Assembly: GCF_030824455.1 (NCBI RefSeq)
Contig: NZ_JAVBXR010000038.1
Coordinates: 1-46,723, forward strand
Source: Desulfobulbus sp.
GTDB lineage: Bacteria > Desulfobacterota > Desulfobulbia > Desulfobulbales > Desulfobulbaceae
DNA: 46,723 nucleotides
Direction of reading: 5' to 3'
The notes beneath the pieces are model-generated. The model ran no database searches. It was given only the letters and a program-made list of their open reading frames with translations, and was not told the DNA's origin. A program made the position numbers and the translations under genes. This document shows positions 24,363-33,226 of the stretch, one piece after another; positions within the stretch are counted from its first letter, which is position 1; every line of letters begins with the position of its first letter.

Positions 24363-24911
24363 TCAGGGGTGTTCCTGCGGCGGCGTCTCTTGCGGGCATG
24401 CGGCGACTGCCGTCAGTTTGCGATATATAAACCAGTTTCCCTGACCGGACGCGAGGCCAATCAAGAGCACGAGCGCGGCAGAGAGCCAGGTGTCGGGCTG
24501 CAGCAGCGCGATCAGCGAGACGGCAACAGCAGCGCCGTAGGCGGCCCCGGAGGCCAATTCGAGACCTGTGGTCGTCCAATCGGGAAATCGCCGCGCCAAT
24601 ATTCCGGCAACAGGACGGGCAACGGCAAAGAAGCACAGGTAGGAACAGAGCAACAGCGGCAAAAAACCATAGACCGACCAAATAACCAGGGATTTATGAT
24701 CCAGCTGCTCCTGCTGCAGGACCCCGGATTTCATCAAAGCAAAGGCCGCCAGGGTCAGCAGGTGGGCGAAAAAAAAGAGCGCCACCGGCGACGCCGCCGG
24801 GGCGTGCCACGCCGCATGCCGCCTGAGGTGTTCACTTGCCGCCTTGCGCGCCTCCGCCACAAGGGAACCGCGCGTCTTTGCCGCGCCTCTCTGATATCTT
24901 TTGCTGCTCAT
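24363..24911 (-). CDS. Membrane protein of unknown function
   Basis: 182 residues. The N-terminal ~40 residues are basic (KRYQRGAAKTRG, EHLRRHAAWH); four hydrophobic segments follow at about 43-61, 75-97, 115-137 and 142-160. It starts 12 bp after the preceding gene and 46 bp before the acetylglutamate synthase, so it belongs to the same run. No family is recognised. Confidence 0.65.
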   Translation of the reverse strand: MSSKRYQRGAAKTRGSLVAEARKAASEHLRRHAAWHAPAASPVALFFFAHLLTLAAFALMKSGVLQQEQLDHKSLVIWSVYGFLPLLLCSYLCFFAVARPVAGILARRFPDWTTTGLELASGAAYGAAVAVSLIALLQPDTWLSAALVLLIGLASGQGNWFIYRKLTAVAACPQETPPQEHP

Positions 24912-24923
24912 CTTTGTTCGTTG

Positions 24924-25226
24924 TTACCGGTCCGTGGGCGGCTGAGGTTGCGACGCCGAATTGCTCTCGGCGGCTGTCCGCGCCGGAGGTTGTTGCGCGG
25001 GCCCGCCCGGTTGCGTTACCCTGCTGTCCCGGGACGGCAGGAGGATGGTCTGCCCGGCCCAGATGCCGAGCACAAACATCCAGAAAAAAAGAAAAAAACA
25101 GACAACCACCAGCCCGAACATCCCACGCCAACCCAACTCAATGCGAAAGGCCTTGGCTTTCCTCGGTTGGGTTGCTTCCCTGGGCGGGTCTTCAGGCTCC
25201 GTCTCTTTTCTTGTCAACAGTCCCAT
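24924..25226 (-). CDS. Small single-pass membrane protein downstream of argS
   Basis: 100 residues: a charged N-terminus, one membrane helix (about 33-60: GMFGLVVVCFFLFFWMFVLGIWAGQ) and a Pro/Gln/Ser-rich tail. From memory, the gene after argS in related genomes often codes for a membrane-anchored SPOR-domain protein with the same helix; here the SPOR domain is missing. This comparison is inference. Confidence 0.65.
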   Translation of the reverse strand: MGLLTRKETEPEDPPREATQPRKAKAFRIELGWRGMFGLVVVCFFLFFWMFVLGIWAGQTILLPSRDSRVTQPGGPAQQPPARTAAESNSASQPQPPTDR

Positions 25227-25354
25227 GCTGCTCCGGGCAATTCAGGGTCAGGCCGACTCTGGCCAGCAGCCCAGCCGTGCAAACGGCATTGGTAAGTATT
25301 GCCGGCGGAAAAAGCAAGGCCAACTGCGGAAAAGCGCACGATCTGCAGCTGGTC

Positions 25355-27004
25355 TTACATCGATTCCGGGGCGGTCAACCCGGCCAACTGCAGGCCGTTG
25401 CGGAACACCCGCTTGAGCGCCCCGCATAGATAGAGGCGAGCCCGGACCAGCTCGCGGTCATCGGTCAACACCTTGTGTTTGTTGTAAAAACCGTGAAACT
25501 GACCGGCCAGCTCCATCAAATAAAAAATTACCCGGTGCGGGGCCAGATCCGCTGCTGCTCCGGCCACGAGCGACGGATAATCGGCCAGGGTCTTCAGCAG
25601 AGCAAACTCCTCGGGCTCAACCAAACGGTGCAGAACCTCGGCCGCCGAGTCGACGGTCACGCCCTGTTCCCGCGCCTGTTTTTCAATGCTGCACAACCGG
25701 GCGTGGGCGTATTGGACGTAAAAAACCGGATTCTCCTGACTCTGTTTCTTGGCCAGATCCAGGTCAAACTCGATCAGATTGTCAGGCTTGCGCATCAGAA
25801 AGAAAAAGCGCAGGGCGTCCGGGCCGACCTCGTCCACCAGTTCGTCGACGGTGACAAAGGTGGCCTTGCGGGTCGACATTTTCACCTGCTTGCCGTCGCG
25901 GAGCAGGGTGACAAACTGATACAGCACCACGGTAATCCGACTGTCGTCAAAGCCAAGCGCACGGATGCCGGCCATGACGTCGGGCACGGTGGCGATGTGG
26001 TCCGAACCAAAGACGTTGATCATCCAGTCGTAGCCGCGCTTGAACTTGTCCAGGTGATAGGCGATGTCCGGCAGCCGGTAGGTGGGTTCGCCGGTGCTCT
26101 TGATGATCACCCGGTCCTGCTCCTGCCCGAATTCGGAGGTTTTGAACCAGGTGGCGCCTTCCTTCTCGTACACCAGATCCTTGGCGCGCAGCTCCGCGAC
26201 CACCTGGGTGATGCGGCCGTCCTCATAGAGGGTGTGCTCGTTGAAATAGGTGTCAAACCCGATGCCGATCCGCTTCAGGGTGGCGTCGATGTCGGCAAAG
26301 ATGGCCTGCTGGGCCCGGTTTTTGAACACCGCAACCTCGGCCTCTTTGAAGGCGTCGTTGCCCTCGTCGATCATTGACCGGGCGATGTCGTAGATGTAGT
26401 CGCCCTGGTAGCCGTCCTCGGGGAAAACGTTGGGCAGGCCGAGCAGTTCCAGATACCGCGCCTTGGTCGATTCGCCCAGCACCCGCATCTGACGGCCGGC
26501 GTCGTTGAAGTAGTATTCGCGCTGCACCGCGTAGCCGCTGGCTGCCAACACCCGGGCGATGGCGTCGCCGAGCACGGCGTTGCGGCCGTGACCGACGCTC
26601 AAGGGGCCAGTGGGGTTGGCGCTGACGAATTCAACCAACACCTTCCGACCAGCGCCCACCTCGGAGCAGCCGAAGCGCTCGCCCTGATCGTAGATCGGCG
26701 CCAGCACCGTGGCCCAGATATTTTTATCGAGAAAGAGATTGATGAATCCGGGTCCGGCGATCTCCACCCGGTCGATCATTGGCTGGCTGCCGAGCAGTTG
26801 GGCAAATTGCGCAGCCAGATCGCGCGGTTTACGCTTGTCGACCCCGGCGGCCACCAAGGCGAAATTGGTGGAAAAATCGCCCTGCCCCTCCCGTTTGGGC
26901 ACCTCGATGGTGTAGCGGCCGCTGGCGGCCTCGCTCCAGTGTCCCAGCTTGACGCCTTCGGCAAAGCAGTGATCAACAATCTCTTTAACGTGTGATTTTA
27001 TCAT
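25355..27004 (-). CDS. argS: Arginyl-tRNA synthetase
   Basis: 549 residues, usual length. Class I synthetase that loads arginine on tRNA-Arg. Seen in order: the N-terminal Add1 domain, the HIGH-type motif VSANPTGPLSVGHGRNA (about 120-136), YYFNDAGRQM, the KMSK-type motif VKMSTRKATFVTVDEL (about 365), and the DALR anticodon-binding domain with VQYAHARLCSI. It lies 52 bp after alr and is followed by two small membrane protein genes. Confidence 0.98.
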   Translation of the reverse strand: MIKSHVKEIVDHCFAEGVKLGHWSEAASGRYTIEVPKREGQGDFSTNFALVAAGVDKRKPRDLAAQFAQLLGSQPMIDRVEIAGPGFINLFLDKNIWATVLAPIYDQGERFGCSEVGAGRKVLVEFVSANPTGPLSVGHGRNAVLGDAIARVLAASGYAVQREYYFNDAGRQMRVLGESTKARYLELLGLPNVFPEDGYQGDYIYDIARSMIDEGNDAFKEAEVAVFKNRAQQAIFADIDATLKRIGIGFDTYFNEHTLYEDGRITQVVAELRAKDLVYEKEGATWFKTSEFGQEQDRVIIKSTGEPTYRLPDIAYHLDKFKRGYDWMINVFGSDHIATVPDVMAGIRALGFDDSRITVVLYQFVTLLRDGKQVKMSTRKATFVTVDELVDEVGPDALRFFFLMRKPDNLIEFDLDLAKKQSQENPVFYVQYAHARLCSIEKQAREQGVTVDSAAEVLHRLVEPEEFALLKTLADYPSLVAGAAADLAPHRVIFYLMELAGQFHGFYNKHKVLTDDRELVRARLYLCGALKRVFRNGLQLAGLTAPESM

Positions 27005-27056
27005 GGCCCAACAGGTTGAAAAATTTTAGCAATCAAAGCGGCGCGAAACACTGTCG

Positions 27057-28184
27057 TCAATCGACCAATTCCCGGTCGTTGAGCTTGCCAAACAGACAGA
27101 GCGCCTCGTAGCTGATGGTCTCCATCCAGGCGGCAATCTCATCGGCGGCAATCTCTTCCCCGCCCTGCCGACCGAGCAGCACGGCCTCGTCGCCCATCTG
27201 CACGGAAGCGTCCAGATCGGTGACGTCGACCAGGGTCAGGTTCATGGAGATGCGGCCGACCACCGGAGCGCGCTGGCCGTGGATTATGACTTGCGCCCGG
27301 TTGGAGAGCACCCGCAGGTAGCCGTCGTCATACCCGACCGGCAGCACTGCAATGGTCGAGGGGCGAATGGTGGTGAAGAGCTGACTGTAGCCCAGACCGC
27401 TGCCGGCGGGAACCTGCCGCACCTGGATGACCCTGGTGGAAAAACGCATCGCCGGCTGCAGCAGCGGCGGCGCGGCGGCCGTTCTGCCCGCTGCGCCGTC
27501 CGGATAGTACCCGTACAGGGCGATGCCTGGCCGGACCATATCAAGGCAAGCGCCGGCAACATAAAATAAACCGCCGGAATTGGCAAGATGGAGGCGGCAT
27601 TTCCCGGAGGTCAGTCGCGCCAGGGCTGCGGTAGTCTCGACAAAGGTGTGCAGCACCTGGGCTGAATTGGCGGATTGGCGATCATCGGCCAGGGGAAAAT
27701 GGGCCATGACGCCGTCAAGCCGCAGGTTGGCGGTGGTTTGCACGGCCTGCGCCAAGGCGACAAAATCCGCCGGCAGAACGCCCTGGCGGCCCATGCCGGC
27801 GTCCAGTTTGACATGCACCCCCAGGGTGGTTTGGCGCAGCCCGGCCAAGCGCGACAACTCTGGCAACATCGCCTGATCGACCACCACCGGGGTCAGATTC
27901 GCCTCGACAATGGTTTCCAGGGTTTGGGGAATCACCCCGGCCAGCACCAGAATAGGCTGGGCAATGCCGGCCTCGCGCAGCCGCACGCCCTCCACGGCCT
28001 CGGCCACGCCAAAGGCCGCCGCACCCTGCGCGGCAAAAATGCGGGCGCAATCAACCATGCCGTGCCCGTAACCGTCGGCCTTGACCAGGGGCATGATCGC
28101 CGCCCCGCCGGCCAACCGTCGGCACACCTCGAAATTATGCACCAGAGCCGACCGGCTTACTTGCACACGATTAAGCGATCTCAT
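27057..28184 (-). CDS. alr: Alanine racemase
   Basis: 375 residues. Makes D-alanine for peptidoglycan. The PLP lysine is in MPLVKADGYGHG (near 34), the catalytic tyrosine in LPVGYDDGYLR, and VGRISMNLTLVDVTD is the usual C-terminal motif. The start overlaps the end of the upstream membrane gene by 14 bases. Cytoplasmic. Confidence 0.97.
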   Translation of the reverse strand: MRSLNRVQVSRSALVHNFEVCRRLAGGAAIMPLVKADGYGHGMVDCARIFAAQGAAAFGVAEAVEGVRLREAGIAQPILVLAGVIPQTLETIVEANLTPVVVDQAMLPELSRLAGLRQTTLGVHVKLDAGMGRQGVLPADFVALAQAVQTTANLRLDGVMAHFPLADDRQSANSAQVLHTFVETTAALARLTSGKCRLHLANSGGLFYVAGACLDMVRPGIALYGYYPDGAAGRTAAAPPLLQPAMRFSTRVIQVRQVPAGSGLGYSQLFTTIRPSTIAVLPVGYDDGYLRVLSNRAQVIIHGQRAPVVGRISMNLTLVDVTDLDASVQMGDEAVLLGRQGGEEIAADEIAAWMETISYEALCLFGKLNDRELVD

Positions 28185-28611
28185 TGTTTCTCAACAGGTT
28201 GAACCATTGCATCCAGCCCAATCGGCTGGACAGGCACAGCGACCAACCAACGGCGCAATACAGCATGCCCGTTAGCGGTCCAGGCTGACCGACCCAGCGC
28301 AGGACAAAGCCCGCGCCGATCATCAACGCCACCAGCAGCCAGGATTTCCAGGAATAGACGGCCCCCAGGCAGGTGCCGTCTTTAAAAAGGACAATGCGCC
28401 GGATGGAACGCCGCGCCATGTTGTCGAGCACCAACAACGATTTCAGCGTCCCCAGCAGTCCGGAGACTATAATCAGCAAGCGGCCGGCGCCCGGGCCGAG
28501 CCAGCCCCAACCCCGGAACAGCAGCATGCAGCCGACCACAGTCCAGAGAAAGGGCGCGGCAAACAGATGCACCGAACGCGGCACGCCCGGTTTAGACAAA
28601 CGACTGAACAT
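28171..28611 (-). CDS. Membrane protein of unknown function upstream of alr
   Basis: 146 residues with four hydrophobic segments (about 18-35, 42-58, 88-105 and 110-130). The start is taken as the ATG at 28611, with AGGA six bases upstream; an ATG three bases earlier is also possible. It appears to head the minus-strand run through secA. No family recognised. Confidence 0.65.
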   Translation of the reverse strand: MFSRLSKPGVPRSVHLFAAPFLWTVVGCMLLFRGWGWLGPGAGRLLIIVSGLLGTLKSLLVLDNMARRSIRRIVLFKDGTCLGAVYSWKSWLLVALMIGAGFVLRWVGQPGPLTGMLYCAVGWSLCLSSRLGWMQWFNLLRNNEIA

Positions 28612-28660
28612 CATGCTTCCTGGCATCCAACCGTTCCACTCTCGCGGCAATCATCCCTTA

Positions 28661-28698
28661 AAACAAGTTAAGCCCATCCCCTACAAGGGATGGGCTTA
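28661..28698 (-). terminator. Terminator of the ferredoxin gene
   Basis: A perfect 12-bp stem TAAGCCCATCCC/GGGATGGGCTTA (28669-28680, 28687-28698) with a six-base loop is followed on the minus strand by a short T-rich stretch (TTGTTTT). Confidence 0.8.
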
Positions 28699-28724
28699 CA
28701 GACCAACCGAATGTTCTGATGCAA

Positions 28725-28910
28725 TCAGATTTCGGTAACGGTGATGGCGCCTTCGGGGCAAACTTCAACACAGGTCTCGCAACCCAGACATTCGTCGGAG
28801 TTGACAGGCTCGGCCTTACCGCCCTGCATTTCAAAAACCTGAGCGGGGCAAGCGTTTACACACTCTTCATCACCAGAACATTTATCTTTGTCAACAACGA
28901 TTTCCCACAT
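28725..28910 (-). CDS. Small 2x[Fe-S] bacterial ferredoxin with Asp ligand
   Basis: 61 residues. The second cluster motif is complete (C41-x2-C44-x2-C47-x3-C51-P), but the first reads C11-S-G-D14-E-E-C17-x3-C21-P, with Asp at the place of the second Cys. Known ferredoxins with this change (Pyrococcus furiosus, Desulfovibrio africanus FdIII) hold a [3Fe-4S] or Asp-ligated [4Fe-4S] cluster that is labile. It carries electrons between cytoplasmic redox enzymes. GGAGG is well placed before the ATG. A terminator follows; a monocistronic unit. Confidence 0.93.
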   Translation of the reverse strand: MWEIVVDKDKCSGDEECVNACPAQVFEMQGGKAEPVNSDECLGCETCVEVCPEGAITVTEI

Positions 28911-29004
28911 GGCACAACCTCCAAAATGAATGAATTGAGAACACAAAAAACGATGTTGTTGCAACCTTGGGCTACAAGGCAAAACAATACGCAAGAATCG
29001 TTTT

Positions 29005-29033
29005 CCTTTAAAAGACAGCCCATGCTTTGTCAA
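29005..29033 (-). promoter_or_regulatory. Probable promoter of the ferredoxin gene
   Basis: On the minus strand TTGACA (29033-29028) and TAAAGG (29010-29005) are 17 bp apart. The -35 is perfect and the -10 weak. The leader to the start codon would be about 90 bases. Confidence 0.5.
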
Positions 29034-29225
29034 GTTAAAAGATACTTTCACACCCAGGCAAGCACCCGGAAAAGAGCGGCTAACCTACCGATATCACCGG
29101 TCCACGCCGCCGCGACCAACCACCCGGCCTTTCACCAGCGTCACGCTTTTTTTGATTTGCTCTTGCCGGAAACAAAGGTAAGAAGATGAAGTCCAATTTT
29201 ACCAATTCCAGAGGTGCACATCACG

Positions 29226-29570
29226 ATGGCAAAAAAACAACAAAAAAGCGGCACAGCCTCCCCGTCCCCGGAAAAAGGCGAACAGGCCATGATCGAAGGC
29301 ATTATCGAGGGCAGCCCGGACGCGGTGGGCGTGGCCGTGATCCGGCTGGACTGCGGCTGCCGGAAGATGGCCGCCGTCGACAAATCCGGCGATCCGGCCA
29401 GTAAAATCATCATGTACCGGGACAACGCCGAATCGATCTGCGCCCTGTGCAAGGAGGACAACGGCGATTACATGCGGGTGGTGAAACAGTTCATCAGTTG
29501 GAAATCGCCAGAACCCGACGCCCACACCCAGGCGATGATCACCGCCAAGGTTCTGGGCGCCGAACAATAG
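29226..29570 (+). CDS. Small Cys-containing hypothetical protein
   Basis: 114 residues, soluble. It has a CxC pair (LDCGCRKMAAV) and a CxxC pair (SICALCKEDNG) that could together hold a metal. The ATG at 29226 is chosen, with GAGG 11 bases upstream; a GTG at 29214 overlaps that site. It precedes the binding-protein gene by 100 bp. Family not recognised. Confidence 0.65.
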   Translation: MAKKQQKSGTASPSPEKGEQAMIEGIIEGSPDAVGVAVIRLDCGCRKMAAVDKSGDPASKIIMYRDNAESICALCKEDNGDYMRVVKQFISWKSPEPDAHTQAMITAKVLGAEQ

Positions 29571-29670
29571 ACGCAGTCCTGCACAGCGCCAATGTGGAGA
29601 CAACAGCGGCCTGCAGCGGCAGTCCTTCGGCGCGGGCCATGATCTGTGCAGTCTGCGCGCATGGGGCGCA

Positions 29671-30963
29671 ATGAAACCACTTGCGTTTGCCCTGATCGCG
29701 CTGCTCCTGAGCTGCCGCCTTGCGACGGCGGCAGTTCAGGAAATTGTCCTGCTGACCCTGGCCAAACCCGGCTCGCCGCAACGGGTTGTTGCCGACGCCT
29801 TCAAGGATCTGATCGAGCGGCAAGCCGGGGATTCCTTCGTCGTCCTGATCGATCCGGCAGGCTTGCGCTCCGGCGAGGCCAAGGCCGTGGAAGAGGTGCA
29901 AACCAACGGCGCGCAGATGGCCGTGCTTCCCACCCCCGCCTTTGAGCGGTTCGATCCCATCGTCCGGGTCGTGGCCTTTCCCTTCCTCTTTCGCGACGAA
30001 CAACAGGCAGCGACCATCCTCGACGGGCCCCTGGGCGGGGCCATCCTCCGCGACATCGAAACCATTGGCTGCAAGGGGTTGGCCTTTGCCGAGGGCGGGT
30101 TCCGCCACCTGAGCAACAACATCCGCCCGGTCAAAACCCTGGACGACCTCAAGGGTTTGAACATACGAACCCCCTCCTCGCCAATCAACACCGCGCTCTG
30201 GCTGGCCCTGGGCGCCAGTCCCACGCCGCGCCCCTGGCCGATCTATGCCGAGCTTGAACAGGGGTTGATCGAGGGCCAGGAAAGCCCGCTGTGGCTGATC
30301 GAAAAATACAGTTTGCACACCGTGCAACGCCACCTCAGCCTCACCCGCCACAGTTACACCGCCCACCTCGCCGTGGCCTCGCTCAAATGGTGGAACACGT
30401 TGACGCCGACCGACCAGGCGCGGCTCCAGGCCGCCATGACCGAGGCAACGGCGCGCCAGCGGCTGGCGCAACGCAGCCAGGAGGCGGCGCGACTGACCCT
30501 GTTTGCCCAACAGGGCATGACAATCGAGGCGCAGCCCGACATCGAAACCTTTCGCGCCCGCACCGCCAGCCTCAAAGAGATGGCCGACTACCGCGAACCC
30601 AGGCTGCAGGCGTTGCTGACCAAGATGCAGGAGGCCGCCCTACTGCCGGCGCCGAACCAAACGGACCAAGCGCAACCAGCGGCAGAGGCAAAATCAATTG
30701 CTCCCGCCAACCTGCCGCAGGAGCAGCACGAAAATCCGGGCCCTCCGCCGCAGGACGGCAGGCAGGAATCCCCGCAAGCAAGCGTCGACCGCCAACCCAC
30801 GGCCCTGGAACTGCTCGATGCGGACGAACCTTTGCCGCCGGCTGCGGTTCAGCCGCCCGCAGAGGTGGAGCCCAAAACCGAACCCGAACCGGCGGCGGCG
30901 CAAGAACCACCCCCAGGCAACACGCCGACAAATCAGGGACACTCCGCGCAGGCCGCCGACTGA
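29671..30963 (+). CDS. Orphan TRAP-type (DctP) solute-binding protein with Pro-rich tail
   Basis: 430 residues, against about 330 usual for DctP proteins. A signal peptide spans 1-20. The DctP domain spans about 22-325: GLRSGEAKAVEEVQTNGAQMAV, FPFLFRDEQQA, LDDLKGLNIRTPSSPI with the ligand-binding Arg, and YAELEQGLIEGQESP. The last ~100 residues are Pro/Gln/Glu/Ala-rich and probably disordered. No DctQ or DctM permease genes are near, so either these lie elsewhere or the protein serves as a periplasmic sensor or partner. Substrate unknown, probably a carboxylate. Confidence 0.85.
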   Translation: MKPLAFALIALLLSCRLATAAVQEIVLLTLAKPGSPQRVVADAFKDLIERQAGDSFVVLIDPAGLRSGEAKAVEEVQTNGAQMAVLPTPAFERFDPIVRVVAFPFLFRDEQQAATILDGPLGGAILRDIETIGCKGLAFAEGGFRHLSNNIRPVKTLDDLKGLNIRTPSSPINTALWLALGASPTPRPWPIYAELEQGLIEGQESPLWLIEKYSLHTVQRHLSLTRHSYTAHLAVASLKWWNTLTPTDQARLQAAMTEATARQRLAQRSQEAARLTLFAQQGMTIEAQPDIETFRARTASLKEMADYREPRLQALLTKMQEAALLPAPNQTDQAQPAAEAKSIAPANLPQEQHENPGPPPQDGRQESPQASVDRQPTALELLDADEPLPPAAVQPPAEVEPKTEPEPAAAQEPPPGNTPTNQGHSAQAAD

Positions 30964-31174
30964 AGCCAGCCGGACCACCAAGGCCGGAACGCGACCCGCC
31001 GGCGCGAAATCCTCAAATCCTCCTGCCGCGCCTTGCCGATTGGCCCGGCGATGGGTATTGTAGGCTCGCAAGGCGGCCGACTCTTGTCCTGCCCCGCCAA
31101 GACGTAGGCCCACAGTGGGCAACGCCGCTCCCTCAACGCATTGCCCCGGTTGCAATCATTTTTTTGCTCTTTCC

Positions 31175-32032
31175 ATGCTCCCTATTTATCCAGAAACCAC
31201 ATCCTTGACCCTTGCCCACCGTCCTCTGCTGCACCCGCTTTTCCAGCAACTGCGCGACGGCATCTCCGAATTCACCTTTGCCAACATCTATCTGTTTCGG
31301 CAAAGCCACGGCTACCGCCTCTCGCAGTTCGTTGACGGCACGATTGTCATCCTCGGCCGGGACAAGGACACGCCCTTTTTCATCCTTCCCTTTGGCCTGC
31401 CCGAACAACCGTTGCTGGAGTGCCTTTTCCGCGACCACGGGATGATGAAATGCGTCTCCAAAGATCAGGCCGCCCGGCTGGCGGCCATGAACTACACCGT
31501 GATCGAGGACCGCGACAACTTTGATTACCTCTACCGCAGGCAGGCCCTGGCCGAGTTGGGCGGCCGCAATTACCACAAAAAACGCAATTTGATCAAGGCG
31601 TTTGTCAATTCGCACGCCTACCGGGCCCTGCCTTTGCGCGAAGAGTTCCGCAGCGACGCCCTCCGCGTACTTGACGACTGGCGGGCCGAGAACGACCAGG
31701 CCGGAGACTATGAGGCGGCGCGGGAAGGTCTGGAAAAATCGGAAGAGCTGCAGCTCTGCGGCGGGATTTATTACGTGGAGGAGCGGCCCGTGGCCTATGT
31801 GCTGGGCGAGGAACTGGCCGGAGTGGCGACCTACCTGATCCATTTTGAAAAGGCAGTGGCTGGCTACAAAGGATTGTACCAGTTCATCAACCAATCCTTT
31901 GCCTCGGTGCTGCCGGAGGATTACGAAACCATCAACCGCGAGCAGGACATGGGCGACCCTGGCCTGCGCCACGCCAAACTCAGCTACAGGCCGTCAGGAT
32001 TTATCGAAAAATTCAAGGTTGCCCTGGCCTAG
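31175..32032 (+). CDS. DUF2156 / phosphatidylglycerol lysyltransferase-like domain protein
   Basis: 285 residues from the ATG at 31175; a frame reaching back to 31115 adds residues that look non-coding. It resembles the soluble C-terminal GNAT-like half of MprF-type enzymes, DUF2156: GRDKDTPFFILP, GRNYHKKRNLIKAF, VAYVLGEEL, FEKAVAGYKGLYQFINQSFA, NREQDMGDPGLRHAKLSYRP. Such stand-alone domains are common and of uncertain function; transfer of an aminoacyl or acyl group is likely. No ribosome-binding site is seen. It converges on a methyltransferase gene. Confidence 0.8.
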   Translation: MLPIYPETTSLTLAHRPLLHPLFQQLRDGISEFTFANIYLFRQSHGYRLSQFVDGTIVILGRDKDTPFFILPFGLPEQPLLECLFRDHGMMKCVSKDQAARLAAMNYTVIEDRDNFDYLYRRQALAELGGRNYHKKRNLIKAFVNSHAYRALPLREEFRSDALRVLDDWRAENDQAGDYEAAREGLEKSEELQLCGGIYYVEERPVAYVLGEELAGVATYLIHFEKAVAGYKGLYQFINQSFASVLPEDYETINREQDMGDPGLRHAKLSYRPSGFIEKFKVALA

Positions 32033-32073
32033 ACGCCTTTGCCGCCGCGGGTTCAGGAAGCTTTTTGCCGGGA

Positions 32074-32727
32074 TCACCCCCGTTCACGGCAATAGTGATG
32101 AATCTTGCCGCTGAAATCGCGGCATTGGCTCTGCTCTTTTTCCGCCCGCGCAAAGCTGGCGTCAAAGCCCAAGCCCTCCATCTGACGGGTGAATTTTCCC
32201 TGCTGCCGTCTGCCGGGATCTATGATGATGACGCGCACGGAGTTGCTGGCGTGCAGATCAATGAAATGAGACAGCAAACCCGGGTGATCAGGTTCGTAGA
32301 GCAGATCGCTGCCGATGATCAGGTCAAACCGGCCAAGCGCGGAGGTGGTTTCCGCCCAATCGCTGCGCTCAAACCGCTGGGGCGGCAGGTTGTTGAGCCG
32401 GTTGTTCTCCTGGAGAAATTCGTCGGCCAGGGGATGATAATCGCTGGCCGTATGGCTGGCCCCGCGCGCATTGGCAATTAAACTGGCAATGCCGAGACCG
32501 CAGCCCACCTCCAAAACAGTCAGACCGTCGAGGTCGTAGGTGCTCATGATGTCAGCCAGGATCAGTCCAGAGGGCCAGACCGTGCCGAACAGCGACCAGG
32601 TGGCCGAGGAGATGCCCATCCCTTCCGCCGTTCCTTCCGGGTCGTGGAACTGCTGGCGGTTCTGCAGGGAGCGGATGGTGTAGTCGGCGCCGCCGATGGC
32701 AAAGTTTTCAAATTTGACGTGATACAT
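32074..32727 (-). CDS. SAM-dependent methyltransferase (lysine-methyltransferase-like)
   Basis: 217 residues. The Rossmann glycine motif is LEVGCGLGIASLIANARG (about 72-88), with ASDYHPLA, WAE and FDLIIGSDLLYEPDHP as motifs II to IV. The ISSATWSLFGTVWPSG segment before motif I is typical of METTL21/protein-methyltransferase-like members. The target is unknown. It ends 41 bp from the DUF2156 gene on the other strand. Confidence 0.82.
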   Translation of the reverse strand: MYHVKFENFAIGGADYTIRSLQNRQQFHDPEGTAEGMGISSATWSLFGTVWPSGLILADIMSTYDLDGLTVLEVGCGLGIASLIANARGASHTASDYHPLADEFLQENNRLNNLPPQRFERSDWAETTSALGRFDLIIGSDLLYEPDHPGLLSHFIDLHASNSVRVIIIDPGRRQQGKFTRQMEGLGFDASFARAEKEQSQCRDFSGKIHHYCRERG

Positions 32728-33226
32728 GGGACTGAGCGCTCATACCGAAGAGGATTTCGGGCGATGAATGTGAGCAAATCAGAAGGCGGAGGATCCGCGC
32801 TGCGAACAGGCGGAAAGACTACTGCCGAGATGGACAAATCCATGAGGATGCATTCAGAGTACCGGTTAGGGCGTCAAGAAGATACAACAATCGGCGCCGC
32901 CGGGATGATGCAAAGACGGCTGCGGTGTGTTTGCCCGGCGCACGCCGCCATTCTTTCCCCTTCAACCAACCCCTTGCCGCTCCCGCCAGCTGGCGCTACG
33001 CCTCAACTCCTCAACTCCTCGAATCCACTTTGCTCCCCAAAGCGCCTGGCCAAGGCGCCTCTTTACCCAAATCCACCTTTCTTCCCCTCGACTTTTCCCG
33101 CTCGTCCAGGTAGATTATTCTGCTGATACAAGCAGTTCCCGGCTCTCTCCTGTTCGCAATTCCGTTTTTTCGCCTTCCTTTGTCGGCGAAAAGCGGCAAA
33201 CCACACACTTTAAGGAGGTAGGCATC
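32728..33226. other. Gene-free divergent region before the cytochrome gene
   Basis: No credible gene; a frame running through it into the cytochrome gene has no start signals and odd composition. It holds a CT-rich tract (about 32945-33110) and a small hairpin TTTCGCC..GGCGAAA near 33170-33190. Promoters for both flanking genes should be here but none is clear. Confidence 0.4.

Noticed and set aside
32927..33226. 100-residue N-terminal extension of the small cytochrome
   Set aside because: It would bury the signal peptide and the strong ribosome-binding site at 33212-33218.
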